From Lysobacteraceae bacterium NML91-0213 (GTDB taxonomy: Bacteria; Pseudomonadota; Gammaproteobacteria; Xanthomonadales; Xanthomonadaceae): 64,000 bases of DNA. The DNA is taken from NCBI GenBank assembly GCA_002798175.1, contig NWQL01000005.1, positions 260,127 through 324,126 on the forward strand, in the 5' to 3' direction. Shown piece after piece: positions 25,149 through 34,092 of this stretch. The translations under genes were made by a program, and so were the position numbers. The notes beneath the pieces are model-generated. The model was not told where the DNA came from. It ran no database searches and saw nothing but the letters and a program-made list of their open reading frames with translations. Numbering within the stretch: position 1 is the first letter of the stretch; each line of letters begins with the position of its first letter.

Positions 25149-25679
25149 CTACTCCGACGGCGGGCTGTCGTCGGCCTCGTGCTCGTGCGGATTGCCTTCG
25201 CCGTAGACGCCGATGCCATGGCGGAAGCTCAGCGTGCCGCCGAGCCAGCCGGCAATCATCACCAGCAACAGCAGCACCGCCGACTGCAGCAGGCCCCAGG
25301 GCCACACCGCGGCGGCGGGGTCGGGCGCGCGCAGCCACACCCCCAGCCCGGCCATCGCCAGCACCATCACCGCGACGATGAAATGGTTCCACGCCGAGAC
25401 ATGCCGGCGCACCACCCGGATCAGGAACATGTCCGCGGTGCCGGCCACCGCGGCCACGAGGCCGATCGCCAGGCCCACGGCGTTCATCCAGAACGCGGTC
25501 TGCGACCAGAACACGGTGTCGAACCACAGCGACAGCAGGTCGGCCGGGAACACCAGGCTCAGCAGCGCCACCGGGTAGACCACCAGCATCGGGTGCAGCG
25601 GATGCTTGGCGACCGCCACCCGGCTGCGCACGGTGTGCGCGGTGGTCTTCGGCTTGGGTTGTTCGAGCGTCTTGCGCAT
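25149..25679 (-). CDS. DUF2231 membrane protein
   Basis: A 176-residue four-helix inner-membrane protein of the DUF2231 type. The cytoplasmic N-terminus is basic (MRKTLEQPKPKTTAH). HPLHPMLVVYPVALL holds the His-Pro pair common to this family, and helices follow at about 40-60, 75-95, 110-130 and 135-155. The C-terminus is acidic and His-rich. Function is unknown, though such proteins often sit in haem or quinone-related clusters. Its ATG (25679) overlaps the stop of the upstream membrane gene by 1 bp, so it is co-translated with the oxidase cluster. Confidence 0.75.
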   Translation of the reverse strand: MRKTLEQPKPKTTAHTVRSRVAVAKHPLHPMLVVYPVALLSLVFPADLLSLWFDTVFWSQTAFWMNAVGLAIGLVAAVAGTADMFLIRVVRRHVSAWNHFIVAVMVLAMAGLGVWLRAPDPAAAVWPWGLLQSAVLLLLVMIAGWLGGTLSFRHGIGVYGEGNPHEHEADDSPPSE

Positions 25680-26050
25680 CAGGCACAGGGCGGCAGCATG
25701 AGGACGGGGATCGTGGTGAACACGATCGCGACGGTGGACAGCAGGCCCGACAGCGCGGCAACCGCGGCGGCAAAGCGTTCGCGGCGGCGGCGGACATCCG
25801 GCTGCACCTCGCGGCGTGCACGCTGCCATGCGTGCAGTCCGCGCAGGCCGAGCCATATGGTGGCCGCCACCGCGGCGATCCCGATCGCGACCAGGAGCCA
25901 GGTGGCGGCCTCGGCGCCGGCCATCTCGTGGCGCAGTACGTCCTCCGCGCAGACCACGCCCTGCAGGCTGTAGACGGTGACGAAGTGCAGCGCCCAGACC
26001 ACCCAGGGCGCGACCATGCCGCTCAGCCGGTGGGGCGACAGGGCCTGCAT
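25679..26050 (-). CDS. small membrane protein of the oxidase cluster
   Basis: A 123-residue protein with three helices (about 11-31, 48-70 and 93-118). It has no copper- or haem-binding motif that I recognise. Two cysteines (VVCAED and LPPCA) could lie on the same side of the membrane. Its start overlaps the stop of the CoxA-C gene as TGATG, and its stop overlaps the DUF2231 start, so it sits inside a tight operon. An accessory or assembly subunit, analogous to subunit IV, is a reasonable inference. Confidence 0.65.
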   Translation of the reverse strand: MQALSPHRLSGMVAPWVVWALHFVTVYSLQGVVCAEDVLRHEMAGAEAATWLLVAIGIAAVAATIWLGLRGLHAWQRARREVQPDVRRRRERFAAAVAALSGLLSTVAIVFTTIPVLMLPPCA

Positions 26051-28581
26051 CAGATGACCCTCGGGAACACGTGGATCACCACCCACGCCACCAGGCCGAT
26101 GCCGACGGTGTAGCGCCAGAAGCCGGCGACCACGCGCGGTTCGAGCGGGCGGCCGGCGTTGACGTACCCGGCGCGCGCACGCGCGGCCACGAACACCGAC
26201 ATCAGCACCGCGATCGCCACGTGCAACATGTGGAAACCGGCCAGCGTCCACACCACCGACGCATAGGCATGCGCCTGCGGAACGCCCACCGGCCCGGCCA
26301 GTGCCCAGGCTTCCATGCCGATGAACGCGGCGCCCAGGCCGGCCGCGGCCAGCAGCGCCATCACCGTGGCACCGGTGGCGCCGCGCTGCATTGCACGCCC
26401 GGCCCACCACGTCGCCGCGCCCTGCAGCAGCAGCAGCGCGAGCGCGGCGAGGGGCAATGCCAGGCCGCCGATCGCGATGCCGGCCGGTGGCCACGCTTCG
26501 GTGCCAAGCCACAGGTAGAAGTAGGCGAACACCAGCGAGGCGAACAGCGAACCATCGATCAGCAGGGTGATCACCAGCGCCCACCAGCCCGGCGCGTTGC
26601 GCGCGCCGTACTGGGTGGGCAGCAGGCGGCCGTCGCCGATGTCCACGGTGGCCGGGGCATGGCGGTCGCCGGTGGTCCACAGCCAGCCGGCGAACGTGCC
26701 CAGCAGCGGCAACACCAGCAGCGCCGCGCCCCAGTAGACCTTGGCGATGAAGCAGGCCAGCAGCGCGGCGATGTTGAGCGCCGCCAGCAACGGCCACCAG
26801 GTCGAATGCGAGATGCGGATGACCAGCTCGGGCTCGGCGCCGAGCATGCTGGTGCCGAGCATCTCGCGTCGGCCGTCGCGCGGGTTGCCGAGCAGGCCAT
26901 CGGCACGCGCGGTGTCGTCGACCAGCGTCGGCTGGGCCCACACCGGGTAGCGGTCATCGACCACCGGCAGCGAGGCGAAGTTGTAGTTCGGCACCGGCCA
27001 GGCCAGCGCCCACTCCAGCGTCCCCGCATCCCAGGGATTGCGCTGCGGGGCACGCCGGCCGAGCCGGAACGACAGGCCGAGGTCGATCAGGATCGCAAGC
27101 ATGCCGACCGCCAGCACGAACCCGGCCGCGGTGGACAGCAGGTTGAGCCATTCGACATCGAGGTCGGCCGGATAGGTGTACACGCGTCGCGGCAGGCCGA
27201 GCAGGCCGGTCAGGTGCATCGGCAGGAAGGCGAGGTTGAAGCCGATGAACACCATCCAGAACGCGGTGCGGCCGATGCTTTCCGACGGCATCCGCCCGCT
27301 CACCATCGGCAGCCAGTAGTACAGCCCGGCGAACATCGGAAACATCAACCCGCCGATCAGCACGTAGTGCAGGTGGGCGACGACGAAGTGGGTGTCGTGG
27401 GCCTGCCAGTCGAAGGGCACGAAGGCGAGCATCACCCCGGTCAGCCCGCCCAGCACGAACACGAAGAAGAACCCGAACAGGTGCAGCATCGGCAGCCGGA
27501 ACTGCGGCCGCCCCGCCCACAGGGTGGCGATCCAGGCAAACACCTGGATGCCCATCGGGATCGCCACCGCCATGCTCGCGGCGCTGAAGAACGCCAGCGC
27601 GAGCAGCGGGATGCCCACCGTGTACATGTGATGCACCCACAGCCCGAAGCTGAGGAACCCGGTGCCGACATAGGCAAGCACAATCCAGGTGTAGCCCACC
27701 ATCGGCCGACGCGCGAACGTGGCCACCAGCATCGACACCACGCCCGACGCCGGCAGGAAGATGATGTAGACCTCGGGATGGCCGAACAGCCAGAACAGGT
27801 GCTGCCACAGCAGCGGGTCGCCGCCGCGCGGCACGTCGAAGAAGGCGAAGTCGAACGCGCGCTGGATCTCCAGCAGGATGCTGGCCAGGATCAGCGGCGG
27901 GAAGCCGAACGCGATCATGAAGGCCATCACCAGGATCGCCCAGCAGAACAGCGGGATGCGCTGCAGCCCCATGCCCGGCGCGCGGGTGATCAGGATGGCG
28001 ACGATCAGTTCGACCGCGGCGGTGACCGCAGCGATCTCGGCGAACGTCACCCCGATCAGCCAGAAGTCCGCGCCCAGGCCCGGCGAATAGGTGCTGTCGG
28101 TCAGCGGCACGTACATGAACCAGCCGCCGTCGGGTGCGGCGTCGAACAGGAAGCTGGAGTACAGGAACAGCCCGCCGAACAGATAGCACCACCAGCCGAA
28201 TGCCGACATCCGCGGGAACGGCAGGTCGCGCGCGCCCAGCATCTTCGGCACCAGGTACATCGCGAAGCCTTCCATGATCGGCACCGCGAACAGGAACATC
28301 ATCGTGGTGCCGTGCATGGTCACGAACTGCGCGTAGCGCTGCGGGTCCAGCACCTCCATGCCGAACCACGCCAGCTGCAGGCGGATGAACATCGACAGCA
28401 TCCCGCCCACCAGCAGGAACGCCAGGCCGGTGACGATGAAGCGCATCGCCACGGTGCTGTGGTTGACCGCGGTCAGTTGCGCCACAAGGCCGCGACCGGT
28501 GCCCCAGATCTCCGCCAGCGCGTCGAGGCGACGCCGGTTCTCGACCGCGTCGATGCGGCCGGGACCATGCGCGGTGGTCAT
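26050..28581 (-). CDS. cytochrome c oxidase subunit I-III fusion (CtaD-CtaE)
   Basis: An 843-residue fusion. Residues to about 560 are subunit I with twelve helices. HGTTMMFLF holds a haem-a ligand; GHPEVYIIFLP carries the CuB histidine and cross-linked tyrosine; HHMYTVG holds the other two CuB ligands; HDTHFVVAHLHYVL bears haem a3 and a ligands. A linker then leads to a subunit III-like domain (about 640-840) with GNxHML-like AGFHMLHVAIA. GHPEVY marks the A1-type proton path. By family knowledge it reduces oxygen and pumps protons. The ATG (28581) overlaps the CoxB stop by 4 bp. Confidence 0.95.
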   Translation of the reverse strand: MTTAHGPGRIDAVENRRRLDALAEIWGTGRGLVAQLTAVNHSTVAMRFIVTGLAFLLVGGMLSMFIRLQLAWFGMEVLDPQRYAQFVTMHGTTMMFLFAVPIMEGFAMYLVPKMLGARDLPFPRMSAFGWWCYLFGGLFLYSSFLFDAAPDGGWFMYVPLTDSTYSPGLGADFWLIGVTFAEIAAVTAAVELIVAILITRAPGMGLQRIPLFCWAILVMAFMIAFGFPPLILASILLEIQRAFDFAFFDVPRGGDPLLWQHLFWLFGHPEVYIIFLPASGVVSMLVATFARRPMVGYTWIVLAYVGTGFLSFGLWVHHMYTVGIPLLALAFFSAASMAVAIPMGIQVFAWIATLWAGRPQFRLPMLHLFGFFFVFVLGGLTGVMLAFVPFDWQAHDTHFVVAHLHYVLIGGLMFPMFAGLYYWLPMVSGRMPSESIGRTAFWMVFIGFNLAFLPMHLTGLLGLPRRVYTYPADLDVEWLNLLSTAAGFVLAVGMLAILIDLGLSFRLGRRAPQRNPWDAGTLEWALAWPVPNYNFASLPVVDDRYPVWAQPTLVDDTARADGLLGNPRDGRREMLGTSMLGAEPELVIRISHSTWWPLLAALNIAALLACFIAKVYWGAALLVLPLLGTFAGWLWTTGDRHAPATVDIGDGRLLPTQYGARNAPGWWALVITLLIDGSLFASLVFAYFYLWLGTEAWPPAGIAIGGLALPLAALALLLLQGAATWWAGRAMQRGATGATVMALLAAAGLGAAFIGMEAWALAGPVGVPQAHAYASVVWTLAGFHMLHVAIAVLMSVFVAARARAGYVNAGRPLEPRVVAGFWRYTVGIGLVAWVVIHVFPRVI

Positions 28582-29297
28582 CGTGCGGCCTCCGCCAGCC
28601 CGCCGGCGTCGCGCCAGCCGCGCCACGCATCGGGCTCCATCACCTCGACGGCAAAGATCATGTGGGTGTGTTCGAGGCCGCAGAACTCCGCGCACTGCCC
28701 GCGCAGCGGGCGCCCGCCGTCCTCGTCGACGCGCAGGCGCAGGGTGTTGATGCGCCCGGGCACCGCGTCCATCTTGCCGCCCAGCCGCGGGATCCAGAAG
28801 CTGTGGATCACGTCCTCGCTGGTGATGTTGAACTCCACCATCTCCCCACGCGGCAGGTGCAGCACCACGTCGCTGGTGGCGCGCACGCGGCCCTCATCGT
28901 CGCGATAACGGAATTCCCACTCCCACTGCCGCCCGACCACGTCGATGACGTGCCGCGGCGTTTGGTCGAGCCCGGTGATGCGACCGCTGGCGGCGGTCCC
29001 CCAGGCCAGCAGGCCCACCAGCACGATCGCCGGCATCAACAGCCCACCGGCCACGATCAGACGGGTGGGCCGCGCCAGCGCCCGCGTGTTGCGGCCGCGG
29101 AACAGCGCCCAGCACACCAGCACCATCACCAGCAGCCAGATCGCCGAGAACAGCGCGAACATCACCCACCAGGTCAGCGCGATGCCCGCGGCGGCGGGGC
29201 CGGCGGGATCAAGGGTCGATTGCGGACCGCGGGTGCAGGCAGCAAACAGCGCGAGCGTGGCGCACGCGATCAGGAAGGAGCGGTGGTGGCGCCGCAT
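28578..29297 (-). CDS. cytochrome c oxidase subunit II (CtaC/CoxB)
   Basis: A 239-residue lipoprotein. The signal ends in a lipobox (LFAAC), and two TM helices follow (about 40-62 and 82-104). The periplasmic CuA domain contains VIHSFWIP and the binuclear motif CAEFCGLEHTHM (two Cys, His and Met ligands). No cytochrome c domain is fused at the C-terminus, so this is an aa3-type rather than caa3-type subunit. It heads the leftward cluster CoxB, CoxA-C, small membrane protein, DUF2231. The ATG at 29297 sets the promoter region at 29298-29397. Confidence 0.95.
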   Translation of the reverse strand: MRRHHRSFLIACATLALFAACTRGPQSTLDPAGPAAAGIALTWWVMFALFSAIWLLVMVLVCWALFRGRNTRALARPTRLIVAGGLLMPAIVLVGLLAWGTAASGRITGLDQTPRHVIDVVGRQWEWEFRYRDDEGRVRATSDVVLHLPRGEMVEFNITSEDVIHSFWIPRLGGKMDAVPGRINTLRLRVDEDGGRPLRGQCAEFCGLEHTHMIFAVEVMEPDAWRGWRDAGGLAEAAR

Positions 29298-29397
29298 CGA
29301 GTTGACTGTCCCCCGGGTCCCCGCGCCGTTGCTGACGCGCCCGACACGCTATCGGCCACCGCGGGCAGGCCGCGTGAATACGCCGCGGATCACCGGC

Positions 29398-31221
29398 TCA
29401 CCGCGTGGATCGCGTATCCGACCCGGCGTCCGCGTCGCCGGCCAGGCGCCGCAACGCGCGCAGCGACTCCGGCTCGGCCGGCTGCAGCAGCAGCGTGCGC
29501 AGGCCATGGTAGATGCGGTCCGCATAGCCGAGGTCGTTCATCAGCGACCCGGCCTCGAGCCCGTCGATGCGGCCGTCGCGCACCATGGCGAACAGCTGCT
29601 GGCGGAACCGGGCCTCGAAACGACGCGCTTCCCGGTCGAGCACGTCCAGCCGCGGCGCGGCATCGGCATCCGCGGACGCACGCACCGCGCGCAGCAGGCG
29701 CAGCAGCTGCGTGCGCAGGTCGAGATAGGCATCGCGCAGTGGCGACGGTGCGTCCTGGAGGCGCTGCCGCAGGTTCTTCTGCAGGTGCTTGGCGGCCTTG
29801 ACCGCCTCGACGATCTGCATCGCGGCCAGCTGGCTGCGGGTCCAGAAGCGCTGGTGCGCTTCGTCGAGCGGCAGTTCCATCCGTCCCATGAAGTCGAGCA
29901 GGTCGCCGTACACGCCCTTGACCTCGCGCCGGTACAGCACGTCGGCATCCGCGCAGGCCGCGGGGCCCGGTGGTGCGGCCAGCGCCGCCGTGTCGGGCAT
30001 CGCCCCGTGCAGCGCATCGGCCGGCAGGCACAGCGCCTGGCGGATCACCTCCAGGCTGCGCTGCCCGAGGTGTTCGAGTTCGAGGCTGACCGCCGCCGCG
30101 GCCGCGTCCACCGATTCCAGCGCCTGCCCGCTGAGGTGGCGCGCGCGGGCCACGACGTCGTCGGCGTGCCCGCTGGCGATGGTCGCCGGGCTGCCGGGGT
30201 GCTCCGGCAGCCAGCGTTGCAGGAGTTCCGCCAGCCGCGCCTGCCATGGCCAGAACAGCGCCACGCCCAGTGCGTTGAACAGGGTGTGGAACAGCGCCAG
30301 CTGCAGCAGGGCGTTGTCGCCGAGGCCGGCCAGCCGGGCCAGCGCACCGACCAGCCAGCCCAGCGGCAGGAGCAGCGCGAGCGCGACACCGGCGGTGATG
30401 CCGTTGAACAGCACGTGCGCGAGTGCCAGCCGCTGGCCACTGCGGTTGCCGCCGAGCGCGCCGACGATGGCGGTGCTGACGCTGCTGCCGACGTTGGATC
30501 CGATCGCCACCGCCAGCGCCTGGTCGAGCGCGAGCTGGCCCCCGGCGAGCGCGGCGAGGGTGAGCATCAGCGTGGCGTGGCTGGACTGCAGCACCAGCGT
30601 GGCCAGCAGCCCGACCGTCACGAACAGCAGCGTGCCGGCGACCCCACCACCGTCGAGGTCACTGAAGTCGAAGTCGCCACCGAATGCGGCGAAGCCGGAC
30701 TTGATCTGGTCGATGCCGAGCAGGATGAAGGCGATGCCCAAGACGATGCGCCCGGCCGCGCGGCCGCGCCCGCCGGCGAACCCGGCCAGCACGCCGAACA
30801 CGAGCATCGGCAGCGCCACGGGCGCCAGGCTGACGTTCTGCCCCGCCAGCGCCAGCAGCCAGATGCCGCTGGTGGCGCCGAGGTTGGCACCGAGGATGAC
30901 GGCGATGCCGCCGGCGAGCTGGATCAGCCCGGAACTGATGAAGGCGATCGTCAGCAGCGAGACCAGCGTGCTCGACTGCAGCAACGCGGTGCCGCCGATG
31001 CCGAACAGCAGGCCACGCGAGGCGGTGCCGGTGCTGCGCGCAAGCAGCTGCTCGAGCCTGCCGCCGGCGAGCTGGCGCAGCCCATCCTCCAGGCATTGCA
31101 TGCCGAACAGGAAGATCGCCAGGCCCACGCACAGCTGCAGCCAGCCCGCACTGCGCCACAGCGACCACGCAAGCGCCACGGCGGCCAGGGCGATGAGGGC
31201 GTTGCGCAGGATGGCGGGCAC
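29398..31221 (-). CDS. Na/Pi-cotransporter family protein with PhoU-like C-terminus
   Basis: A 607-residue membrane protein starting at a GTG with GGGAG upstream. The first half has about nine helices in two inverted Na_Pi_cotrans repeats: FGIGGTALLQSSTLVSL and LATLVLQSSHATLML carry the diagnostic QSS motifs. The second half (about 370-600) is helical, soluble and PhoU-like. Proteins of this type (YjbB) move phosphate across the inner membrane using sodium. No pst or pho gene is adjacent. The C-terminus is Asp-rich. Confidence 0.9.
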   Translation of the reverse strand: MPAILRNALIALAAVALAWSLWRSAGWLQLCVGLAIFLFGMQCLEDGLRQLAGGRLEQLLARSTGTASRGLLFGIGGTALLQSSTLVSLLTIAFISSGLIQLAGGIAVILGANLGATSGIWLLALAGQNVSLAPVALPMLVFGVLAGFAGGRGRAAGRIVLGIAFILLGIDQIKSGFAAFGGDFDFSDLDGGGVAGTLLFVTVGLLATLVLQSSHATLMLTLAALAGGQLALDQALAVAIGSNVGSSVSTAIVGALGGNRSGQRLALAHVLFNGITAGVALALLLPLGWLVGALARLAGLGDNALLQLALFHTLFNALGVALFWPWQARLAELLQRWLPEHPGSPATIASGHADDVVARARHLSGQALESVDAAAAAVSLELEHLGQRSLEVIRQALCLPADALHGAMPDTAALAAPPGPAACADADVLYRREVKGVYGDLLDFMGRMELPLDEAHQRFWTRSQLAAMQIVEAVKAAKHLQKNLRQRLQDAPSPLRDAYLDLRTQLLRLLRAVRASADADAAPRLDVLDREARRFEARFRQQLFAMVRDGRIDGLEAGSLMNDLGYADRIYHGLRTLLLQPAEPESLRALRRLAGDADAGSDTRSTR

Positions 31222-31320
31222 GTCGGCTCCCGGGGACGGGGGACGACATTATCGGCCGGGCGCTGTGCGATGCCTCGCCGGCCACGCCATGCGCCCGGGC
31301 AAGGCACGCGTGCAAACGGA

Positions 31321-31344
31321 ACGCGGCGCCCGGAGGCGCCGCGT
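31321..31344. terminator. hairpin after the BON-domain gene
   Basis: A perfect 10 bp stem (31321-31330 with 31335-31344) and CGGA loop. It lies 39 bp beyond the stop codon of the leftward BON-domain gene (31383). It lacks a T-run but may act as a processing or terminator hairpin. Confidence 0.4.
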
Positions 31345-31382
31345 GGTGGATTGCAGGAGGGCGCCCGCCGGGCACCGGTCGA

Positions 31383-31793
31383 TCAGTTGTCGCGGTCGGT
31401 CGTGGGCTCGCCATCGTCCGTGCGGGTGTCGCGGTCGGCATTCGCGTTGCCCACGGTCAGGCCGGAATCGTCGACGCGCGCCACGCCTTCGATGTCCTGG
31501 GCGATCTGGCGGGCACGATCGGCCTGCACCTGGCTGTCGACATTGCCGGACAGGCCGACCACGCCGTTGGTCGTGACCACGCGGATGTCCATACCGGCAA
31601 CGTCGCTGTCGGCCAGCAGGCTCGACTTCACCTTGGTGGTGATCCAGGTGTCGTTGACCGGCTGGTCGGAATCCGCCGCGGCGAGGCGATCGGTGTTCTG
31701 CGCACGGGTGTCGTCGGCCATCACGTTGCCTGCGGCGAACACGAGGCCTGCCGAAAGGGCGATGGCGAGCGCGCTCTTCGAAGTAAGGTTCAT
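31383..31793 (-). CDS. periplasmic BON-domain protein, OsmY-like
   Basis: A 136-residue exported protein. The signal peptide ends MADD (about residues 1-26). One BON domain (about 45-115) shows WITTKVKSSLLADSDVAG and VVTTNGVVGLSGNV, the two strand-helix turns typical of the family. The C-terminus is a run of Asp/Thr/Arg. OsmY-like proteins are induced by osmotic or stationary stress and bind envelope phospholipid, so an envelope stress role is likely. It is separate from the transporter gene by 161 bp. Confidence 0.85.
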   Translation of the reverse strand: MNLTSKSALAIALSAGLVFAAGNVMADDTRAQNTDRLAAADSDQPVNDTWITTKVKSSLLADSDVAGMDIRVVTTNGVVGLSGNVDSQVQADRARQIAQDIEGVARVDDSGLTVGNANADRDTRTDDGEPTTDRDN

Positions 31794-31922
31794 CGGGTTC
31801 TCCCTGACTGCGAATGTGCAGCCAGTGTTCCGGAGCTTCCGTCCACGCGACGTGACCCGGGCGCGGCGAACATCAACCGCAAACGCTTGCGGCCTTCATG
31901 CAACGCAATCGCGGATAAGCAC

Positions 31923-32321
31923 CTACCCGGATTGCCGGACGCGCACCATCCGTTGCAGCAGGCGTTCCATGGTCGCGCCCAGGTCCACGCAACTGCCCAT
32001 GTGCACCGGCGAGGTCTGGATCACCGCGCTGCGCTGCGCGGTCAGCCAGTGGAAGCGTGCGCGCAGCGGCAGCAGGCCGATCGGGCCGGCATCGCGACCG
32101 CCCGCGCAGATCCGCGGGATCGCCGCCAGTGCGTGCTCCACCGCTTCGACATCGACATCCGGCCACAGTGCGTGCAGGCGTGCGTGGTCGAGCTCGATGC
32201 GTGCCTGCAGCCAGCCGCGTCGTTCGCACGACATCAGGATGCCCGCGTTGATGAACTCCCCGCGCTCAACCCGCGGCACCACGCGCAGCACCGCGTAGTC
32301 GTAGGTCTCAGGCGCGTGCAC
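31923..32321 (-). CDS. DUF3037 protein paired with a HipA-like kinase
   Basis: A 132-residue soluble protein (VHAPETYDYAVLRVVPR at its start, ERGEFINAGILMSC in its centre), which matches DUF3037. The start at 32321 is a GTG and overlaps the upstream HipA-like gene by 14 bp, so the two are translationally coupled. DUF3037 commonly occurs directly beside HipA-like genes, yet its biochemical role is unknown. It is not a HipB-type antitoxin: it has no visible helix-turn-helix. It might be a partner, regulator or substrate. Confidence 0.75.
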   Translation of the reverse strand: MHAPETYDYAVLRVVPRVERGEFINAGILMSCERRGWLQARIELDHARLHALWPDVDVEAVEHALAAIPRICAGGRDAGPIGLLPLRARFHWLTAQRSAVIQTSPVHMGSCVDLGATMERLLQRMVRVRQSG

Positions 32322-33081
32322 GACGGGCCTCCGCAACAAACGTGGCGCGTGCGTCGAGACGCCGGCACAGCCATTCCATGTAGGCGTCGCGTTGCGCTGC
32401 CGGTGGGCCGAATGCGTCGGGGCCCTGCAGCCAGGCGTCAGGCAGGTCGTCGACGATGGCACGCAGCGTCGGGCGGTCCAGGCGTGAGGACAGTTCGGCG
32501 TCGGCGCCGTCGAGGTCATCGGCCCACGGCAGCAGCACGTGGTCGCGCACCAGCGGGAACGCGCCGCCAGCCGCGGAGACGTCGCCGTCCCAGCCATGAT
32601 GGAAGTACAGCGAGGCGCCGTGGTCGATCAGGTACAGCCTGCGGTGCCACAGCATCAGGTTGGGATTGCGCGCGGTGCGGTCGACGTTGCTGATGTAGGC
32701 ATCGAACCAGACGATGCGCGAGGCCAGTGCCGGGTCCGGCTGCCAGGCCAGTGGATCGAAATTGATCGCGCCGGGCAGGTAGTCGAGGGCGAAGTTGAGC
32801 CCGCCGCTGGTCTGGATCAGATGCTGGATCTCGGAATCCCCCTCGGTGCGGGCAAGCACCGGGTCGAGCGCGGCAAACACCAGGTCCGGCACCGGCAGGC
32901 CCAGCACCTGGGCGATCCGCCCGGCGATCCATTCCGCCACCAGCGCCTTGGCGCCCTGGCCGGCGCCGCGGAACTTGAGCACGTACAGGCCGTCGTCGTC
33001 GGCTTCCACCACGGCCGGCATCGAGCCGCCCTCGCGCAGCGGAGTGACGTAACGGGTGACGTGGACGATGCGTGCGGCCAT
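32308..33081 (-). CDS. HipA-like kinase (HipA_2 family)
   Basis: A 257-residue protein, about half the length of full HipA. The nucleotide-binding lysine is K36 in YVLKFRGAG. The catalytic loop DAYISNVDRTARNPN keeps N132, D134, R135 and N141, and LIDHGAS has the metal-binding D153. These match HipA-type Ser/Thr kinases in core residues but without the N-terminal domain of HipA. The gene overlaps DUF3037 and has no HTH antitoxin beside it. Phosphorylation of a cellular target is an inference. The start at 33081 (MAARIVH) was chosen because homologues begin there. Confidence 0.8.
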   Translation of the reverse strand: MAARIVHVTRYVTPLREGGSMPAVVEADDDGLYVLKFRGAGQGAKALVAEWIAGRIAQVLGLPVPDLVFAALDPVLARTEGDSEIQHLIQTSGGLNFALDYLPGAINFDPLAWQPDPALASRIVWFDAYISNVDRTARNPNLMLWHRRLYLIDHGASLYFHHGWDGDVSAAGGAFPLVRDHVLLPWADDLDGADAELSSRLDRPTLRAIVDDLPDAWLQGPDAFGPPAAQRDAYMEWLCRRLDARATFVAEARRARA

Positions 33082-33119
33082 GGGCGCGCAGCATACCGGT
33101 CGCGCGCCGGCCGCAGGCG

Positions 33120-33404
33120 TCAGGGCGCCTCGCCGCGTCCCTGCGCGCGGGCCCGTGCGATCACCGCACGCACCTGTGTGCGGTCGCGATGGCGCGAGAT
33201 CGCCACCGCCCCCAGGGCGACCGCACGTTCGCGCAGTTCGGCCGACACGTCGTAATGCGCGCCGCTGGTGCGGTTCTGGAACGCATGGCGCGGGATGCCG
33301 AGCTGCTGCGCGAAGGCGTGCAGCTCGTCGAGCGTGTCGGCCATCAGGTGCGCCCACCTGCGGCCGCGCCACAGGGTGACCGCATCATCCACATAGACCG
33401 CCAT
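33120..33404 (-). CDS. DUF4031 protein
   Basis: A 94-residue soluble protein that opens MAVYVDDAVTLWRGRRWAHL. The motif YVDD at the N-terminus, AHLMADTLDELHAFA and HRDRTQVRAVI are those of DUF4031, a small family of unknown role; conserved Asp, His and Tyr suggest a metal or nucleic-acid site. The ATG at 33404 lies 8 bp after the stop of the upstream DUF3016 gene, so the two form an operon. Confidence 0.8.
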   Translation of the reverse strand: MAVYVDDAVTLWRGRRWAHLMADTLDELHAFAQQLGIPRHAFQNRTSGAHYDVSAELRERAVALGAVAISRHRDRTQVRAVIARARAQGRGEAP

Positions 33405-33411
33405 CCGCTGC

Positions 33412-33984
33412 TCAGCGCGCCGCGAACTCGCGGCGCACCCAGTCGTCCACCAGGCGCTTCTCGTAATACAGCGCCTCGTTGCCACGCGGCGAACGCACGC
33501 CCGAGGTGAGGTAGGCGGGGTCGCGCAGCACCCGTTCGCCGCCTTCGAGTTCACGGCCATCGGCGCCGGTGCGGCGCAGCTCGAGGGTGATCTGCGGCCA
33601 GTAGATGTCGCGCAGGATCCGCACGTCGTTCATCTGCGGGCCGTGCCAGGGCTCGTAATCGCCGGCGCGGCGGATATCGGTGATGGTGACCTCGGCACGT
33701 TCGCCGGGCGGCAGCGCGCGGGCGACCGACTGCTGCACGTAGGCTGCAAGGTCGCGCACCCAGTCGCCGCGCCTGGATTCCCACCGGTTGGTACTGCGGC
33801 GCAGGTCGGAGAAGCCGGCCGGATCGCTCCACGACACCGCCACGTTCGATGTCGCCGGCAGTGCACGCGGCGCGTCCGGGTCGGTGACGTCGCGCAGGGG
33901 CGTGCCCGCGCACGCGGCGAGCAGCAGGACGAAGGCCAGGAGGATCGCGGACTTCGCGGCGTGCGGGATGGCAGGCGGTTTCAT
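33412..33984 (-). CDS. lipoprotein, DUF3016 family
   Basis: A 190-residue lipoprotein. The signal sequence ends in LLLAAC (residues 20-25). The mature protein has VAVSWSDPAGFSDL and a C-terminal RLVDDWVRREFAAR, which match DUF3016, a periplasmic or outer-membrane family without assigned function. The ATG at 33984 was preferred over that at 34074 because it puts the lipobox within the usual distance. It is followed after 8 bp by the DUF4031 gene. Confidence 0.75.
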   Translation of the reverse strand: MKPPAIPHAAKSAILLAFVLLLAACAGTPLRDVTDPDAPRALPATSNVAVSWSDPAGFSDLRRSTNRWESRRGDWVRDLAAYVQQSVARALPPGERAEVTITDIRRAGDYEPWHGPQMNDVRILRDIYWPQITLELRRTGADGRELEGGERVLRDPAYLTSGVRSPRGNEALYYEKRLVDDWVRREFAAR

Positions 33985-34092
33985 CGCGACGCTCCGGCGG
34001 TGGGTGCAGGCAGTGTGCGAGCGGGGCAGGGGCCTTTCAAGCAATCCGGGCGCGTTGGCAGGTGTCGTCGCCATGCGCGGTTGTCGGCAGGT

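Noticed and set aside
26071-28908. 945-codon open frame on the plus strand
   Set aside because: Antisense to the cytochrome oxidase genes; composition is His/Gln/Arg-rich and there is no ribosome site.
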